From an uncultured Opitutales bacterium (lineage in GTDB: Bacteria > Verrucomicrobiota > Verrucomicrobiia > Opitutales > Intestinicryptomonadaceae): a DNA stretch of 64,000 nucleotides. The notes under the pieces are model-generated. The model was given only the letters and a program-made list of their open reading frames with translations, did not search any database and was not told the origin of the DNA. Positions 26,081 to 35,700 of this stretch are shown one piece after another. Position 1 is the first letter of the stretch; the number at the start of each line of letters is the position of its first letter. Both the position numbers and the translations under genes were made by a program. Location: positions 122,841-186,840 of the forward strand of contig CALXLK010000005.1 of assembly GCA_944389175.1 (NCBI GenBank), read 5' to 3'.

Positions 26081-27082
26081 CTATCCAATCAAGCCCAACT
26101 TCTGGGATAGGGAAAGGGCGCGTTTTGAGATTTCAAGGCGCGCCTTTTGTATTTCGGCCTTGCGCCTGTGCATGTTGGCGTTTGCGATATCGGATAGGTT
26201 GGACATGTCGTAGAGGAATACGTCGTCTATATCCGAACAAGACTCGTCGACGTTTTTCGGAACGGAAAGGTCAATCAAAAACAAAGGGCTCGTTCGCATG
26301 CCTGCGGCCGCGGCGACGGCGTCTTTGCCGATAATCAAGCCCGCGGAACTGGCGCATATTATTATGTCGTAGAGGCCGAGCCTTTGCATCTCGGCATCCA
26401 AATCGGAACTGCCCACGCCTATTTGGGCGGCCAAAGCTTCGGCGTGGGCGCGGGTGCGCGAGACAATGGTTATGTCGCGGGCGCCGCGCACAAACAGGGC
26501 GTCTGCTATGAGGTGCCCCGCCTCTCCAGAGCCTATGAGCAGAATTTTTGCCTTGGAAATGTCGTCGAATATCTGCGCGGCGAGCTCGGCGCTCACGCCA
26601 CCTATGCTTATCTTGCCGTGACCGATACCGGTCGTGCTTCTGATGATTTTGCCCACGTGGGCGGCTTTTTGAAATATTGCATTTAACACGGTCTTGCAAT
26701 GCCCCGATTCAAACGCCCTCGAATAGGCGGCCTTCACCTGTCCGAAAATCTCGGTTTCGCCCGTCATCTGGGAACGCAGGCCGGCAGCAACCTCAAAAAT
26801 ATGCTCTACGACGCCCGCTCCCGACTCTATCTGGCAAATATCGGACAAATCCCCGAACTGCCCCGCGGCAAATTCCCGCATGTCTATGGGAGATTGGCTT
26901 TCAATGTAATACTCGACGCGGTTGCACGTGCTAAGCAGAAGGACTTCCCTCGCACCGTATTTTTCCAGAATCTCCGACTCTTTTTGCGCGCACAACTCCT
27001 TGGCGACCGAACATTTTCCGAGCTGCTCGGACGAGGCTTTTTCGTGCGAAATTCCGCACAAATACAGGTGGCGGCCGCTCAT
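26081..27082 (-). CDS. hemA: Glutamyl-tRNA reductase (short C-terminus)
   Basis: HemA makes glutamate-1-semialdehyde from Glu-tRNA, the first step of the C5 heme pathway, using NADPH. I use the ATG at 27082 (MSGRHLYLCGISHEKAS), which overlaps the upstream stop as ATGA. The catalytic cysteine is in LLLSTCNRVEYY, then EIFGQVKAAYSRA and the nucleotide-binding ILLIGSGEAGHLIADAL. With about 333 residues the protein ends inside the first helix of the usual dimerisation domain (ISKRALSLSQKLGLIG), some 80 residues shorter than E. coli HemA. No frameshifted remainder was seen downstream. HemL is encoded at 46474. Confidence 0.92.
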   Translation of the reverse strand: MSGRHLYLCGISHEKASSEQLGKCSVAKELCAQKESEILEKYGAREVLLLSTCNRVEYYIESQSPIDMREFAAGQFGDLSDICQIESGAGVVEHIFEVAAGLRSQMTGETEIFGQVKAAYSRAFESGHCKTVLNAIFQKAAHVGKIIRSTTGIGHGKISIGGVSAELAAQIFDDISKAKILLIGSGEAGHLIADALFVRGARDITIVSRTRAHAEALAAQIGVGSSDLDAEMQRLGLYDIIICASSAGLIIGKDAVAAAAGMRTSPLFLIDLSVPKNVDESCSDIDDVFLYDMSNLSDIANANMHRRKAEIQKARLEISKRALSLSQKLGLIG

Positions 27083-28071
27083 AGCTGGCTCCGATTGCAC
27101 ACTCCGTCCATGCGCCGAAACGCCGCGCAACAATCCAACAGGCGCGCGTTCAAATTCGGGAATTTTTCCAGCGCCGCCTCGGCCAGGGCTATTCGGTTGA
27201 GAATCTCGCTAGAGCACTCGCCGAGAACGCCCTCCTCGAACATGCGGCGGCGTATCTCCAAGAAATCCGACGACGGGAGATTTTTGACGAACTCCCTGGC
27301 CTTGTCTTTTGATAGGCGCTCGAGCATAATTATCAGCGGGAAAGTTTGCTTGCCCGAGACTAAGTCTGTGCCGAGCGTCTTTCCGGCCTGGGCCTCGCTC
27401 ATGAACCAATCGCAGACGTCGTCGTAAATCTGGTAGGCAATGCCCAGCTCCTTGCCGGCCTCTGCGGCGGCCGACTCCCAACCGCGCGAACCGGTCGCCA
27501 TGGCCCCGAGCCTGCAGGAAAGCTCAAACAAAGCGCCCGTTTTTCCGTAAACCATGTCGTAGTAGCGGGCGCGCGAAACGAGATCGGTCTTGTCGGAAAG
27601 CGTCTGGCGTATTTCCCCTTCGCAAATGACGCGCATGCACTTGGATACCTCTTCGATTACGCGCCTGTCCGGATCCTCGACTGCCATGACCATCACATGC
27701 GAAAATATCACGTCGCCTAGCAAGATAGCCGTGCGCGCGCCGTACCTGCTGTTGGCCGTCGGCAGACTGCGGCGAACCGACGCATTGTCGATTACGTCGT
27801 CGTGGATAAGGGTGGAAAGATGGGCCAGTTCCACGACCGCGCTGCGGCGCACCACCGTATCCAAGCCGGCGCTTTCCGAAGCCGCCGACATAACAAGCGT
27901 AGGCCTTATGTATTTGCCTTTAGGAATGATGGCAAATTTTGCCGCGTCGCGTATTTCCGGAGAAAAAGTCGACACCTGGGCAACCAGAAACTCCTCAAAC
28001 TTGCGGAATGTCGGTGCCATTGAGGATACCACGTCCCCAAACGGATTATGGCTGTCTGTCTGCTTTTTCAA
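27079..28071 (-). CDS. Polyprenyl diphosphate synthase
   Basis: The protein has 330 residues, a trans-prenyltransferase that chains isopentenyl diphosphate units, probably for the quinone side chain or a related isoprenoid. Both Asp-rich motifs are present: LIHDDVIDNA and YQIYDDVCDW, with GKYIRPTLVM upstream and GKQTFPLIIM downstream. The substituent five residues before the first DDxxD is not bulky enough to predict chain length from reading alone. It overlaps hemA by 4 bases (ATGA), coupling heme and isoprenoid gene translation, which fits a respiratory role. Confidence 0.92.
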   Translation of the reverse strand: MKKQTDSHNPFGDVVSSMAPTFRKFEEFLVAQVSTFSPEIRDAAKFAIIPKGKYIRPTLVMSAASESAGLDTVVRRSAVVELAHLSTLIHDDVIDNASVRRSLPTANSRYGARTAILLGDVIFSHVMVMAVEDPDRRVIEEVSKCMRVICEGEIRQTLSDKTDLVSRARYYDMVYGKTGALFELSCRLGAMATGSRGWESAAAEAGKELGIAYQIYDDVCDWFMSEAQAGKTLGTDLVSGKQTFPLIIMLERLSKDKAREFVKNLPSSDFLEIRRRMFEEGVLGECSSEILNRIALAEAALEKFPNLNARLLDCCAAFRRMDGVCNRSQL

Positions 28072-28130
28072 AACTCTGAAGAATATCCCACCGTTTTAGC
28101 CGGCGGGCAACAAAAAAATACCGCAAAGAC

Positions 28131-28165
28131 AAAAAAACGAGACGCGCTCCGTGGCGAACTCGTTT
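28131..28165 (-). terminator. Rho-independent terminator of small basic protein gene
   Basis: AAACGAG (28135-28141) pairs with CTCGTTT (28159-28165); the A7 run on the left reads as a T-run on the minus strand. A GC-rich 17-base loop lies between. It sits 27 bases after the stop. Confidence 0.75.
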
Positions 28166-28191
28166 CTTTGCATAAGGCTGTTTGCGCCGGA

Positions 28192-28350
28192 CTATTCGGC
28201 GGGTTTTGTTTTGGGAAGGCCCGTTACGCGCGTGACCTGTTTCAGCGCTCCGCGTTTGCGCAGCAAGTCTATGCGCTCAAAACGCTTGAGAACGCTGCGT
28301 TTTTTTGACGATGACGAACCGCCGCTTTTGAAACTGTTGTGCTGTGACAT
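28192..28350 (-). CDS. Small basic protein (Chlamydiae/Verrucomicrobia family)
   Basis: This 52-residue protein starts MSQHNSFKSGGSSSSKKRSV and continues LKRFERIDLLRKRGALK and TGLPKTKP. It matches the short, highly basic protein described in Chlamydiae and Verrucomicrobia (TIGR04137-type), thought to be associated with the ribosome. I chose the ATG at 28350 because a strong AGGAG lies 7 bases upstream; the in-frame ATG 84 bases earlier would add an unrelated extension. It has its own terminator. This is the clearest lineage marker in the window. Confidence 0.93.
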   Translation of the reverse strand: MSQHNSFKSGGSSSSKKRSVLKRFERIDLLRKRGALKQVTRVTGLPKTKPAE

Positions 28351-28477
28351 AATTTCTCCTTTTTGAAAATCAATAAAGCGTCCAGTTAAGTATTTCGCCG
28401 ACCATTTTGCAACACTTTTTTTATCGGCGCCCAAAATAGAGGTGGAAGCCCGATATCAATAGCCAGTTCTTTCCACG

Positions 28478-29068
28478 TCAATAACCGAGATTCTCGTTTA
28501 TTATGACGACGTCTGCGGCGGCGCTCGTCGGGTTGTTCAGTATGCTTATTACCCGACATATCTTTTGGGGCGAGTTGCAGTTATAGCACTTGTCGGCCTT
28601 TACTGCGCACGGAGTTTTAAGGTTTAGTCGCCTCGCGTTCAACGGGGCTGCAACATTTTTTGCGCGAAAGAGCGCCGAATGTAGATCCTTTGTTATCTTG
28701 TTGATTCCGCAGATATATATGACGCGCTCGCGGTTTGCCCCCCATATCTGGGAAGACACCCTGTTGCCGCGGCCGTCTATGTTGACAATTTCGCCAGTCT
28801 GGGCAATAGCGTTAACCCCCGATATATAGATTTTTGCAAGAGCCGCATTTTTGAGGACATCCGGCGAATGGTCGAAAGAGTGGCAATAAACTTGATTGTT
28901 TTCCTTAAGCAGTTGGTAAAGGCCCAATTCCGATATCGTGACCGAACCGCCCATGCCTATTGTCGTATTTTTAAGATTTTCATAAAGAAAATCTTTTGCC
29001 TGTTGCGATGTTTCAAACACGCGCGGGGTAAATCCGCGCAATTTTAGGTTTTTAATCAATTGCTGCAT
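28478..29068 (-). CDS. LUD domain protein (lactate-utilisation-protein-like)
   Basis: The protein has 196 residues and a single LUD domain: TIGMGGSVTISELGLYQLLK, NAIAQTGEIVNIDGRGNRVSSQIWG, VIYICGINKI and ending AADVVIINENLGY. LutC-type proteins take part in lactate oxidation, but many stand-alone LUD proteins have unknown functions. A C-terminal cysteine cluster (CYNCNSPQKIC) is common in this subfamily and may bind metal. There are no lutA or lutB genes nearby, so a lactate role is not supported here. Confidence 0.88.
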   Translation of the reverse strand: MQQLIKNLKLRGFTPRVFETSQQAKDFLYENLKNTTIGMGGSVTISELGLYQLLKENNQVYCHSFDHSPDVLKNAALAKIYISGVNAIAQTGEIVNIDGRGNRVSSQIWGANRERVIYICGINKITKDLHSALFRAKNVAAPLNARRLNLKTPCAVKADKCYNCNSPQKICRVISILNNPTSAAADVVIINENLGY

Positions 29069-29219
29069 TTGGAGGTAAACTCAACAACAAAATCCCAAAG
29101 AGTCGAGCCTTTCCTTAAAAAAAATGTTGTCTTTACGACAAAAATGTGTTGTTGTTGAACTTTTATCGGATTTGTCCGTCTCTGCAAAAATCCGCAGGGG
29201 TGCACGTCGACACCGAAAA

Positions 29220-29297
29220 ATGTTCTTTTTAAAATAATCGACCGCGCGGCAGTTACAAAAAGAACATAGCAATGCACAAAAAAAGGAAGGCCGCGCG
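29220..29297 (+). promoter_or_regulatory. Predicted structured leader (possible pseudoknot) of the basic disordered protein gene
   Basis: ATGTTCTTTTT (29220-29230) and AAAAAGAACAT (29257-29267) are perfect 11-base arms around a 26-base loop. CGCGCGGC inside that loop (29243-29250) is fully complementary to GCCGCGCG at 29290-29297, just before the gene start at 29321. The two pairings together would make an H-type pseudoknot. No known riboswitch class was recognised. Confidence 0.5.
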
Positions 29298-29320
29298 TTG
29301 CAAACCCAAACAAGGCAAAC

Positions 29321-30028
29321 ATGGAAGATAACAATCAAACCGACGCCTCGGCAGGTACTTGCGCAACTGTTCAAACAGAGCAGCCGGTAATTGCGCAGCA
29401 GAAGGCGGCCGTGCGTCGTAGAAACGGAAGAAATAGAGGTTCGGCAACTTACAAGCAGGCTAAAACGGCCGCAAACGCTTCTTGCGGCGAAATAGAAGAT
29501 ATAAGCCACGCTTCGGAAAAGCTCAGCGGTTCAAACGTCAACGGATACGCAAAGAAGCCCAGGGCGCAAGCCGAAGAGGCGCCTGCCCAGGAAGCCAAGC
29601 CCGAAAAGGAAGAAGTAAAAGACGCCCAACAATGCGATTGCCAACCTGAACATAATGGCCCTTCATTCGAGCAAAAGGCGTTTACGCCCAGGACGATAGA
29701 GGTTGGCCTTCAGGACCGCCGCCCGAAAAACCGCACCGACCATTCAAACGATGGCGTAGTTTCGTACAGCGCGGCCGACGAGGCTCAATGCAAAATCTCG
29801 TTCTTTGCAAAAGTTAAGGCGGCGCTGAAATCAATCTTCGGCGCAAAGCAGAAGAAATCGGACAAGCGCGACAGAAAGTTCGACAAAAACTTCAAGCGCG
29901 ATTTCAAGGGCAAGAAAAATTATTCCAACAACAAAAACTTCAACAGGAATAAAAATTTTCACCGCAAAAGACCCAATAATTCAAACCGCCCAAGAAACGC
30001 GGCTCAACAACAAAACAACAACGCCTAA
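29321..30028 (+). CDS. Basic, largely disordered protein of unknown function
   Basis: This 235-residue protein is not recognised. The N-terminal two thirds is hydrophilic and low in complexity (Ala, Glu, Gln, Asp). A short amphipathic helix follows near residues 160-180 (SFFAKVKAALKSIFGAK), then a C-terminal tail very rich in Lys, Asn, Arg and Phe (KKNYSNNKNFNRNKNFHRKR). Such tails often bind RNA. It is supported as a gene by an AAGG site 5 bases before the ATG, sustained coding-type base use and a strong terminator 9 bases after the stop. The leader is highly structured. A nucleic-acid-binding role is inferred from composition only. Confidence 0.75.
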   Translation: MEDNNQTDASAGTCATVQTEQPVIAQQKAAVRRRNGRNRGSATYKQAKTAANASCGEIEDISHASEKLSGSNVNGYAKKPRAQAEEAPAQEAKPEKEEVKDAQQCDCQPEHNGPSFEQKAFTPRTIEVGLQDRRPKNRTDHSNDGVVSYSAADEAQCKISFFAKVKAALKSIFGAKQKKSDKRDRKFDKNFKRDFKGKKNYSNNKNFNRNKNFHRKRPNNSNRPRNAAQQQNNNA

Positions 30029-30030
30029 TA

Positions 30031-30064
30031 AAAAAAACGCGCTCAAAAAGAGCGCGTTTTTTTT
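30031..30064 (+). terminator. Rho-independent terminator after the basic protein gene
   Basis: ACGCGCTC (30037-30044) pairs with GAGCGCGT (30050-30057), with A7 before and T8 after. Confidence 0.93.
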
Positions 30065-30857
30065 GCTGTTCGCGCATCGATATGCCCGATGGCCTAAAAA
30101 TGAAAATCCATGCGCATTTAATTGAACATAGACTGCAAAAAAAGTTTTATACAAAAGCGCGTTAAACGAAGAGCTTCCGGGATTACAGAGTAGCAAAAAA
30201 AGGAAAAAGCTTCCATGCCAAGAGGGGGGGGGCGCGCGGAAGGGGAAAAAGAGACAAGTTTGCACTCCCCCCCCGCGCAGTCGTCTACAGGCTTTCAAAC
30301 ACCCTCTTGCGCGGTTATACTCATAAAAATTTTTCCATTTTTCAGCGTGCGCAAAAGTTTCTAAAACGAAAAGTAAAATATGCCTCCCTGCGGAAAGTTT
30401 TATCTCGCCCGCACAATGCGCATACCCTCACCTCCCCAAAAAAACGCTATATTTGGGAAATATGCCGCCCGAATGAAATGATTGACTCACATCAACATGC
30501 TTTGGCTCCAAGCACCCCGAAAGTCTGAACGCCTTTTTGTTTTCTTTTCCCCTTTTTACTGCGATGCAGATAGGTAACGCGTATTAGTTTTTAGCTCCGA
30601 AAAGCGAAAAAACAGATAGAAATAGCCTCGGAACGAGGAAAGAAAAAATACGCGCAAAAGAGAATGGGGGAATTTTTTTTTGGGGGGGGAAATCTGTGTG
30701 TGGGGGGAGGAAGAGAGAGGGGTGAAAAACGGCTAAAATAAAAATGGGAAGCGCCAAGCAATACTGTAAGGGAAAATATAGCGGTGCCAACATATCATCA
30801 GGAAGAATTTTCCTTAAAACATATCAATGGCGGCGGACTAACAGGTGATAAAAAACC
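30065..30857. other. Intergenic region with G9, C8, T9-G8 and GA-rich tracts
   Basis: About 790 bases with no credible gene. It holds G9 (30224-30232) and C8 (30267-30274), which could pair around a 34-base loop, and T9 followed by G8 (30673-30689) inside a GT- then GA-rich tract at 30660-30730. Short frames here have no recognisable content. Confidence 0.55.
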
Positions 30858-30902
30858 TTGACCCAAATTTAATCATTTGATTTAACCATATGGGTTAATC
30901 AA
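30858..30902 (+). promoter_or_regulatory. Promoter and candidate operator of the efflux operon
   Basis: TTGACC (30858-30863) and TTTAAC (30881-30886) are 17 bases apart, a fair -35/-10 pair. The -10 box lies within the near-palindrome TTGATTTAACC/GGGTTAATCAA (30878-30902) that runs up to the ATG at 30903. It suits autorepression by the TetR protein. The mRNA leader would be very short and no ribosome site is visible. Confidence 0.55.
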
Positions 30903-31568
30903 ATGGATAAGTACAACATAATCTCCAAAATAGCCGCAGCCGACATGGCCGACCCGCGCGCGCGCATAATGACGGGCGCCATAGAAGAGTTTGCAAAGAT
31001 GTCGCTCGAGGGTGCGCGCACGCGGCGGATAGCGGCAAAAGCGGGCGTAAATTCGGCCGCAATAAGCTATTACTTCGGGGGCAAAAGCGGCCTTTACAAG
31101 GCGGTCATAGACCAGACGTCGGCCTACTTTGACGACGCCGTAAAGCCCTATTACGACGAGGGCAACGACATCATAAAACGGCGGGATTCAAAGGGCGCCC
31201 TGTCGCTTGCGAAACGATTTCTCGTCGGCTGCATAAAAAAGTTTTCCGAAGTGAGCGTTGTCTCGGACCTATCGCTAATACTGCTCAGGGAGGCCGATTC
31301 GCCGTCCCGATATTTTAAGCGCGCTTACGAGTCTCTGTACAGCTATCCGGTGGAATTTCTCTCCAAACTCCTGCAGACGGCCTCCAAGGGGAAGCTCGAA
31401 CACGACATAAGCCTCGTTTACGCGCAGGCGCTCTGGGGGCATGTTCGCACGTATTCGTCGAAGACAAAGGCAGTCATGAAGCTGCATCGCTGGTCCCGAT
31501 TCGGGAAAAAGGAAATAGGAATTCTGGAAGAGGCTTTGGGCAAAGTTTTAGAAAAAACACTCGGTTAA
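30903..31568 (+). CDS. TetR-family transcriptional regulator
   Basis: The protein has 221 residues with an N-terminal helix-turn-helix (SLEGARTRRIAAKAGVNSAA then ISYYFGGKSGLYKAVI), the TetR signature at about residues 37-70. The C-terminal part (YSSKTKAVMKLHRW region) resembles the CecR-type ligand-binding domain. It is the first gene of the RND operon, 4 bases before the adaptor gene, so it most likely represses itself and the pump by binding the palindrome over its own promoter, and is released by a pump substrate. The inducer is unknown. Confidence 0.92.
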   Translation: MDKYNIISKIAAADMADPRARIMTGAIEEFAKMSLEGARTRRIAAKAGVNSAAISYYFGGKSGLYKAVIDQTSAYFDDAVKPYYDEGNDIIKRRDSKGALSLAKRFLVGCIKKFSEVSVVSDLSLILLREADSPSRYFKRAYESLYSYPVEFLSKLLQTASKGKLEHDISLVYAQALWGHVRTYSSKTKAVMKLHRWSRFGKKEIGILEEALGKVLEKTLG

Positions 31569-31572
31569 GCAT

Positions 31573-32706
31573 ATGAAAAAGGTTCAATTTTGCGGCGCAA
31601 TTATGGCCGCGGTATTTTTGGGAGCGTTTTTTGGCTGCCAAAAAACGCCGGAGGCTAAGCGGGAATTGAAGGCTCCTGCGGTAAAGGTATCGGCGCCCAA
31701 AGTCGCAGACGTTCAAATAAAGAACGCCTATTCGGCAAAAGCGGTGGCTTACGAGCAGGCTGAAATCCGCGCGAGGGTGGGCGGCTATTTGGAAAAATCG
31801 CTGTTTAAAAAGGGAGGAAGGGTAAAGAAGGACGAAATTCTCTTTAAGATAGACGACCGACCCTACTCGGCGGCTCTGGCGGCCGCGGACGCAAGAGTCA
31901 AGGCTGCGGAATCCCAGATAGGCCTCGCCCAAAGCAATGCCGAGCGCACCCGGGTTTTGATAAAGACAAACGCCGTTTCGGAAGAGGCCTACCAAACGCG
32001 CGAGACGCAGCTGCTTGTGGCCAAGGCAAAACTATTGGAGGCAAAGGCCGCGCAAAGAAAGGCCAGGCTCGATCTCGAATACACAAACGTCAGGGCGCCA
32101 ATGTCGGGAAAGGTGGGCGAGGCGCTCGTCGACGAGGGCAACCTCGTGGCCGCGCAGGCGTCACTGCTTGCAAGGATAGTTGACGATTCAAAGATGAGAA
32201 TATACTTTGAACTAAACGGCGCCGACGCGGCAAGATACAGGGAAAGCGGCCTTCTTTCGGCAATAGACAAAGGCGACGGCGCCGCGGTAGAATTCAGGCC
32301 AAAGAACGGATCAAAAACCTTCAAAGGCAAACTCTGCTACTACGACAACGCCCTCGGCGCGGGGACGGCGTCGCTGATAATGAGGGCCGATATCGACAAT
32401 CCGGGCGGGAATCTGATGTCGGGCGCCTACGGCGACATCGTCGTCATGGAAGGGGTAAGAAAAAATGCGCTGCTGCTGCCGGAAGAGGCCATCGGAACAG
32501 ACTTGACAGGCAGATTTGTCTGGGTAGTGGACGATTCCGGCACGGCATGGCAGCGCCAGGTAAAACTGGGCGAGGCCGTCGGCAACATGCGCGTCATTCA
32601 AGGCGGACTGTCAAAGGGAGACCGCGTGGTGGTAAAGGGCCTTCAGCGGGCCGCCCACGGCAAAAAGCTCTCGCCGGAAAATATCGATTTGGATTCACTC
32701 CAATAG
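31573..32706 (+). CDS. RND efflux periplasmic adaptor lipoprotein
   Basis: The protein has 377 residues with a signal peptide ending in a lipobox-like FFGC, so it is probably lipid-anchored to the inner membrane. It shows the membrane-fusion layout: a lipoyl half motif (EIRARVGGYLEKSLFKKGGR then VKKDEILFKID), an alpha-hairpin at about 100-165 (AESQIGLAQSNAERTRVLIK), the second lipoyl half (VRAPMSGKVGEALVDEGNLV) and beta-barrel and membrane-proximal domains. It bridges the pump and the outer-membrane channel encoded next to it. Spacing is 4 bases after tetR and 9 before the pump gene. Confidence 0.94.
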   Translation: MKKVQFCGAIMAAVFLGAFFGCQKTPEAKRELKAPAVKVSAPKVADVQIKNAYSAKAVAYEQAEIRARVGGYLEKSLFKKGGRVKKDEILFKIDDRPYSAALAAADARVKAAESQIGLAQSNAERTRVLIKTNAVSEEAYQTRETQLLVAKAKLLEAKAAQRKARLDLEYTNVRAPMSGKVGEALVDEGNLVAAQASLLARIVDDSKMRIYFELNGADAARYRESGLLSAIDKGDGAAVEFRPKNGSKTFKGKLCYYDNALGAGTASLIMRADIDNPGGNLMSGAYGDIVVMEGVRKNALLLPEEAIGTDLTGRFVWVVDDSGTAWQRQVKLGEAVGNMRVIQGGLSKGDRVVVKGLQRAAHGKKLSPENIDLDSLQ

Positions 32707-32715
32707 GGAGACGGC

Positions 32716-35700
32716 ATGAAAAAATTTTGCGAATTTTTTATAGACAGACCGATATTTGCGACTGTTGTCTCGGTGGTCGTCACCCTTCTGGGAATAATCG
32801 GGTTTTCAAAGCTGCCGATAACGCAGTATCCCGACGTAGTTCCGCCTACGATTGCAATAGATGCGGCCTATCCGGGAGCCTCGCCCGAAGTTTTGATGGA
32901 AAACGTGGCCACCCCGATTGAACAGGAAGTAAACGGCGTAGAGGGCATGATGTACATGACTAGCCGCTGCAATTCCGACGGCACTGTTAGCATTGAAATT
33001 GCCTTCGAACTGGGGACAGACATAAATTCGGCGCAGGTGCTTGTGCAAAACAGGGTGGAAGTGGCAAAGCCGATGCTGCCCGAGGAGGTCAAAAATATCG
33101 GCGTAAGGGTGTCAAAACGCTCGCCGAGCCTGCTGCTTGGCATTGCAATATACTCTCCCGACAAATCGCGCGACACGGCATATGTGACGAATTACTACCT
33201 CACGCAAATGCGCGACAAGCTCCTGCGCATAAACGGCGTCGGCGATATCGTAGCATACGGCTCGCGCGAATACAGTATGCGCGTGTGGCTCGACCCCAAC
33301 AAGCTGGCAGACTTGGGAATATCGCCGCTGGAAGTCTATTCGGCCATTCGCGCGCAAAACAAGCAGGTTGCGGCGGGGAAGCTAAACCAGTCTCCGGTAG
33401 CGACCGGAAACGAGGCGTTTGAGGTGCTAATCGAGATGCGCGGGCGCCTCGAGAGCGAAAAAGACTTCAGCCAAATAATCGTGCGCAAACTTCCCGACGG
33501 GCGCGTGATAAAGCTCGGCGACATAGCCAGATTGGAACTGGGCGCATACTCGTACACGAACAAGGCCTTCTACCGCGGGGGCGATGCCATATGCCTGCTC
33601 GTTTACCAGACGCCCGGCTCCAACGCATCGGATACCACCGGCAACGTGCTCCGAATGTTTTCGGAGATGAAGAAAGACTTTCCATCGGGGCTCGACTACG
33701 CCGTCGGCATGGACAACACCGTCTACATAGCAGACTCTATAAAGGCGCTCTTTGGCACTATTTTAGAGGCTACCGTGCTGGTCGTCATAGTGATGATGCT
33801 GTTTTTGCACAACTGGAAAGCAGCGCTGATTCCTCTTTTTGCAATACCGATCTCCCTGATAGGGACTTTCTTTTTCATGTACGTATTCGGGTTTACCATA
33901 AACAACCTGACGCTGTTCGGATTGGTTCTTGCCGTCGGCATTGTCGTCGACGACGCCATTGTCGTGGTTGAAAACGTCGAGCGCAACATGAAGGGGGGAT
34001 CCGACAGCCTGAAGGCCTCAAAAGACGCCATGGGACAAGTCGCCGGAGCGCTGGTTGCAATTGTGCTTGTTCTCTCGGCGGTATTCGTGCCGACCGTCTT
34101 CATAGAGGGAATAACAGGGGCTTTTTACAGGCAGTTTGCCCTTACAATAGCGGCGTCTACGGCGATATCCGGCCTCGTGTCGCTTACGCTAACGCCGGCT
34201 CTGTCTGCAATATTCATGCGCAAGAGCGCAAATCCCGACCCGTTCACGCGCGCGTACAATTTCGCGTTCGGGAAATTCTTTTCGGCCTTCAATGCCGCAT
34301 TCGAAATAGCGGCTAATTTCTACGGGAAATCGGTAAGGCTTTTTCTAAGGGCTGCGCCGCTGCTTGTGGTAGCCTATCTGTGTCTTTGCGCGTTGGCTTT
34401 TTGGGCGTTCAAGTCGGCAAAGAAGGGGTTTATACCTGCGCAGGATACGTGCTATTTCTACGTGGCCGTTGAGCTGCCCGATGCGGCGACGCTGGAGCGC
34501 ACGGCGAAGGTCATGGAGCGGGCGGAGGCAATCGTGGCAAAGACTCTGCCGGAGGCTCAAAAGTACATGTCGCTTGTCGGACTCAACATAGCAAACATGG
34601 GCAGAATGTCAAACGGCGGCACCATGTTCGTACAGCTGGAGCCCAAGGAAATGAGAGTAAAAAAGGGAATTGGCCTCGACGAAAGCATCGCTAAACTGAT
34701 GAGAGCCTTCGAAAAGGAAATTCCCGAGGCGCGATTTTACAGCGTAAAGCCCCCGATAATTTCGGGAATCGGCATGGGGGGCGACTTCAAAGGCTACATA
34801 CAGGACAAATCAGCCAGAGGCCTGGCCGCACTTGACAAAAACATAAAAAAGGCGGTTGAAGAGGCAAACAAAGAGCCTTCGATAGCCGACGCGCTGACCA
34901 TGTTTTCAATATCGAGCCCGCGCCTGCGGGTGGATGTGGACCGCGAACAAGCCGAGCGGATGGGTGTCGACGTATCGTCTATATTCAACGCCATGAGTTT
35001 CAATTTGGGCTCGGTTTACATAAACGATTTCAATATTCTAAACAGGGCCTACAGGGTCGTAGCCCAAGCCGAAAGCTCATCGAGAACGGACGAAAACAGC
35101 ATTTTAAAGCTGCGCGTGCCCGCTCGTTCGGGCAAAAGCGTGCAAATAGGAAGCCTGGCGAAACTCAAGCGGACGCTCGGGCCCGAGATATTGACGCGCT
35201 ACAATCTATATCCCGCGGCGGAAATAATGGGCAACGTAGCCCAGGGGCATTCCACCGCGCAAGCCATATCGGCAATAGAAAAGATAGCCGACGAAAAGCT
35301 CGAAAACGGCATGGGCGTCGAATGGACAGACCTCGCCTTTCAGGAAAAGCGCGTAAGCGGAAACGGCGTGCTTATAACATTGGCATTGTGCGTGGCCTTC
35401 GTGTTTCTGATACTTGCGGCCCTATACGAAAGTTGGGAGCTGCCGCTGTCCGTAATTTTAATAGTGCCGCTGGTGCTGCTTTTCTCGGTTTTGGGCGTCG
35501 AGGCGCTCGGGCTCGACGTAAATGTTTTAACCCAAGTGGGATTCTTCGTGCTCATAGGGCTGGCGTGCAAAAACGCCATCTTGATTGTCGAATTTGCAAA
35601 ACAGAGGCAGGATAGCGGCCAAAACTGCGCCGACGCGGTATCGGAGGCCGCAAGAAACAGACTTCGCCCTATAATTATGACTTCCATGGCCTTCATATTG

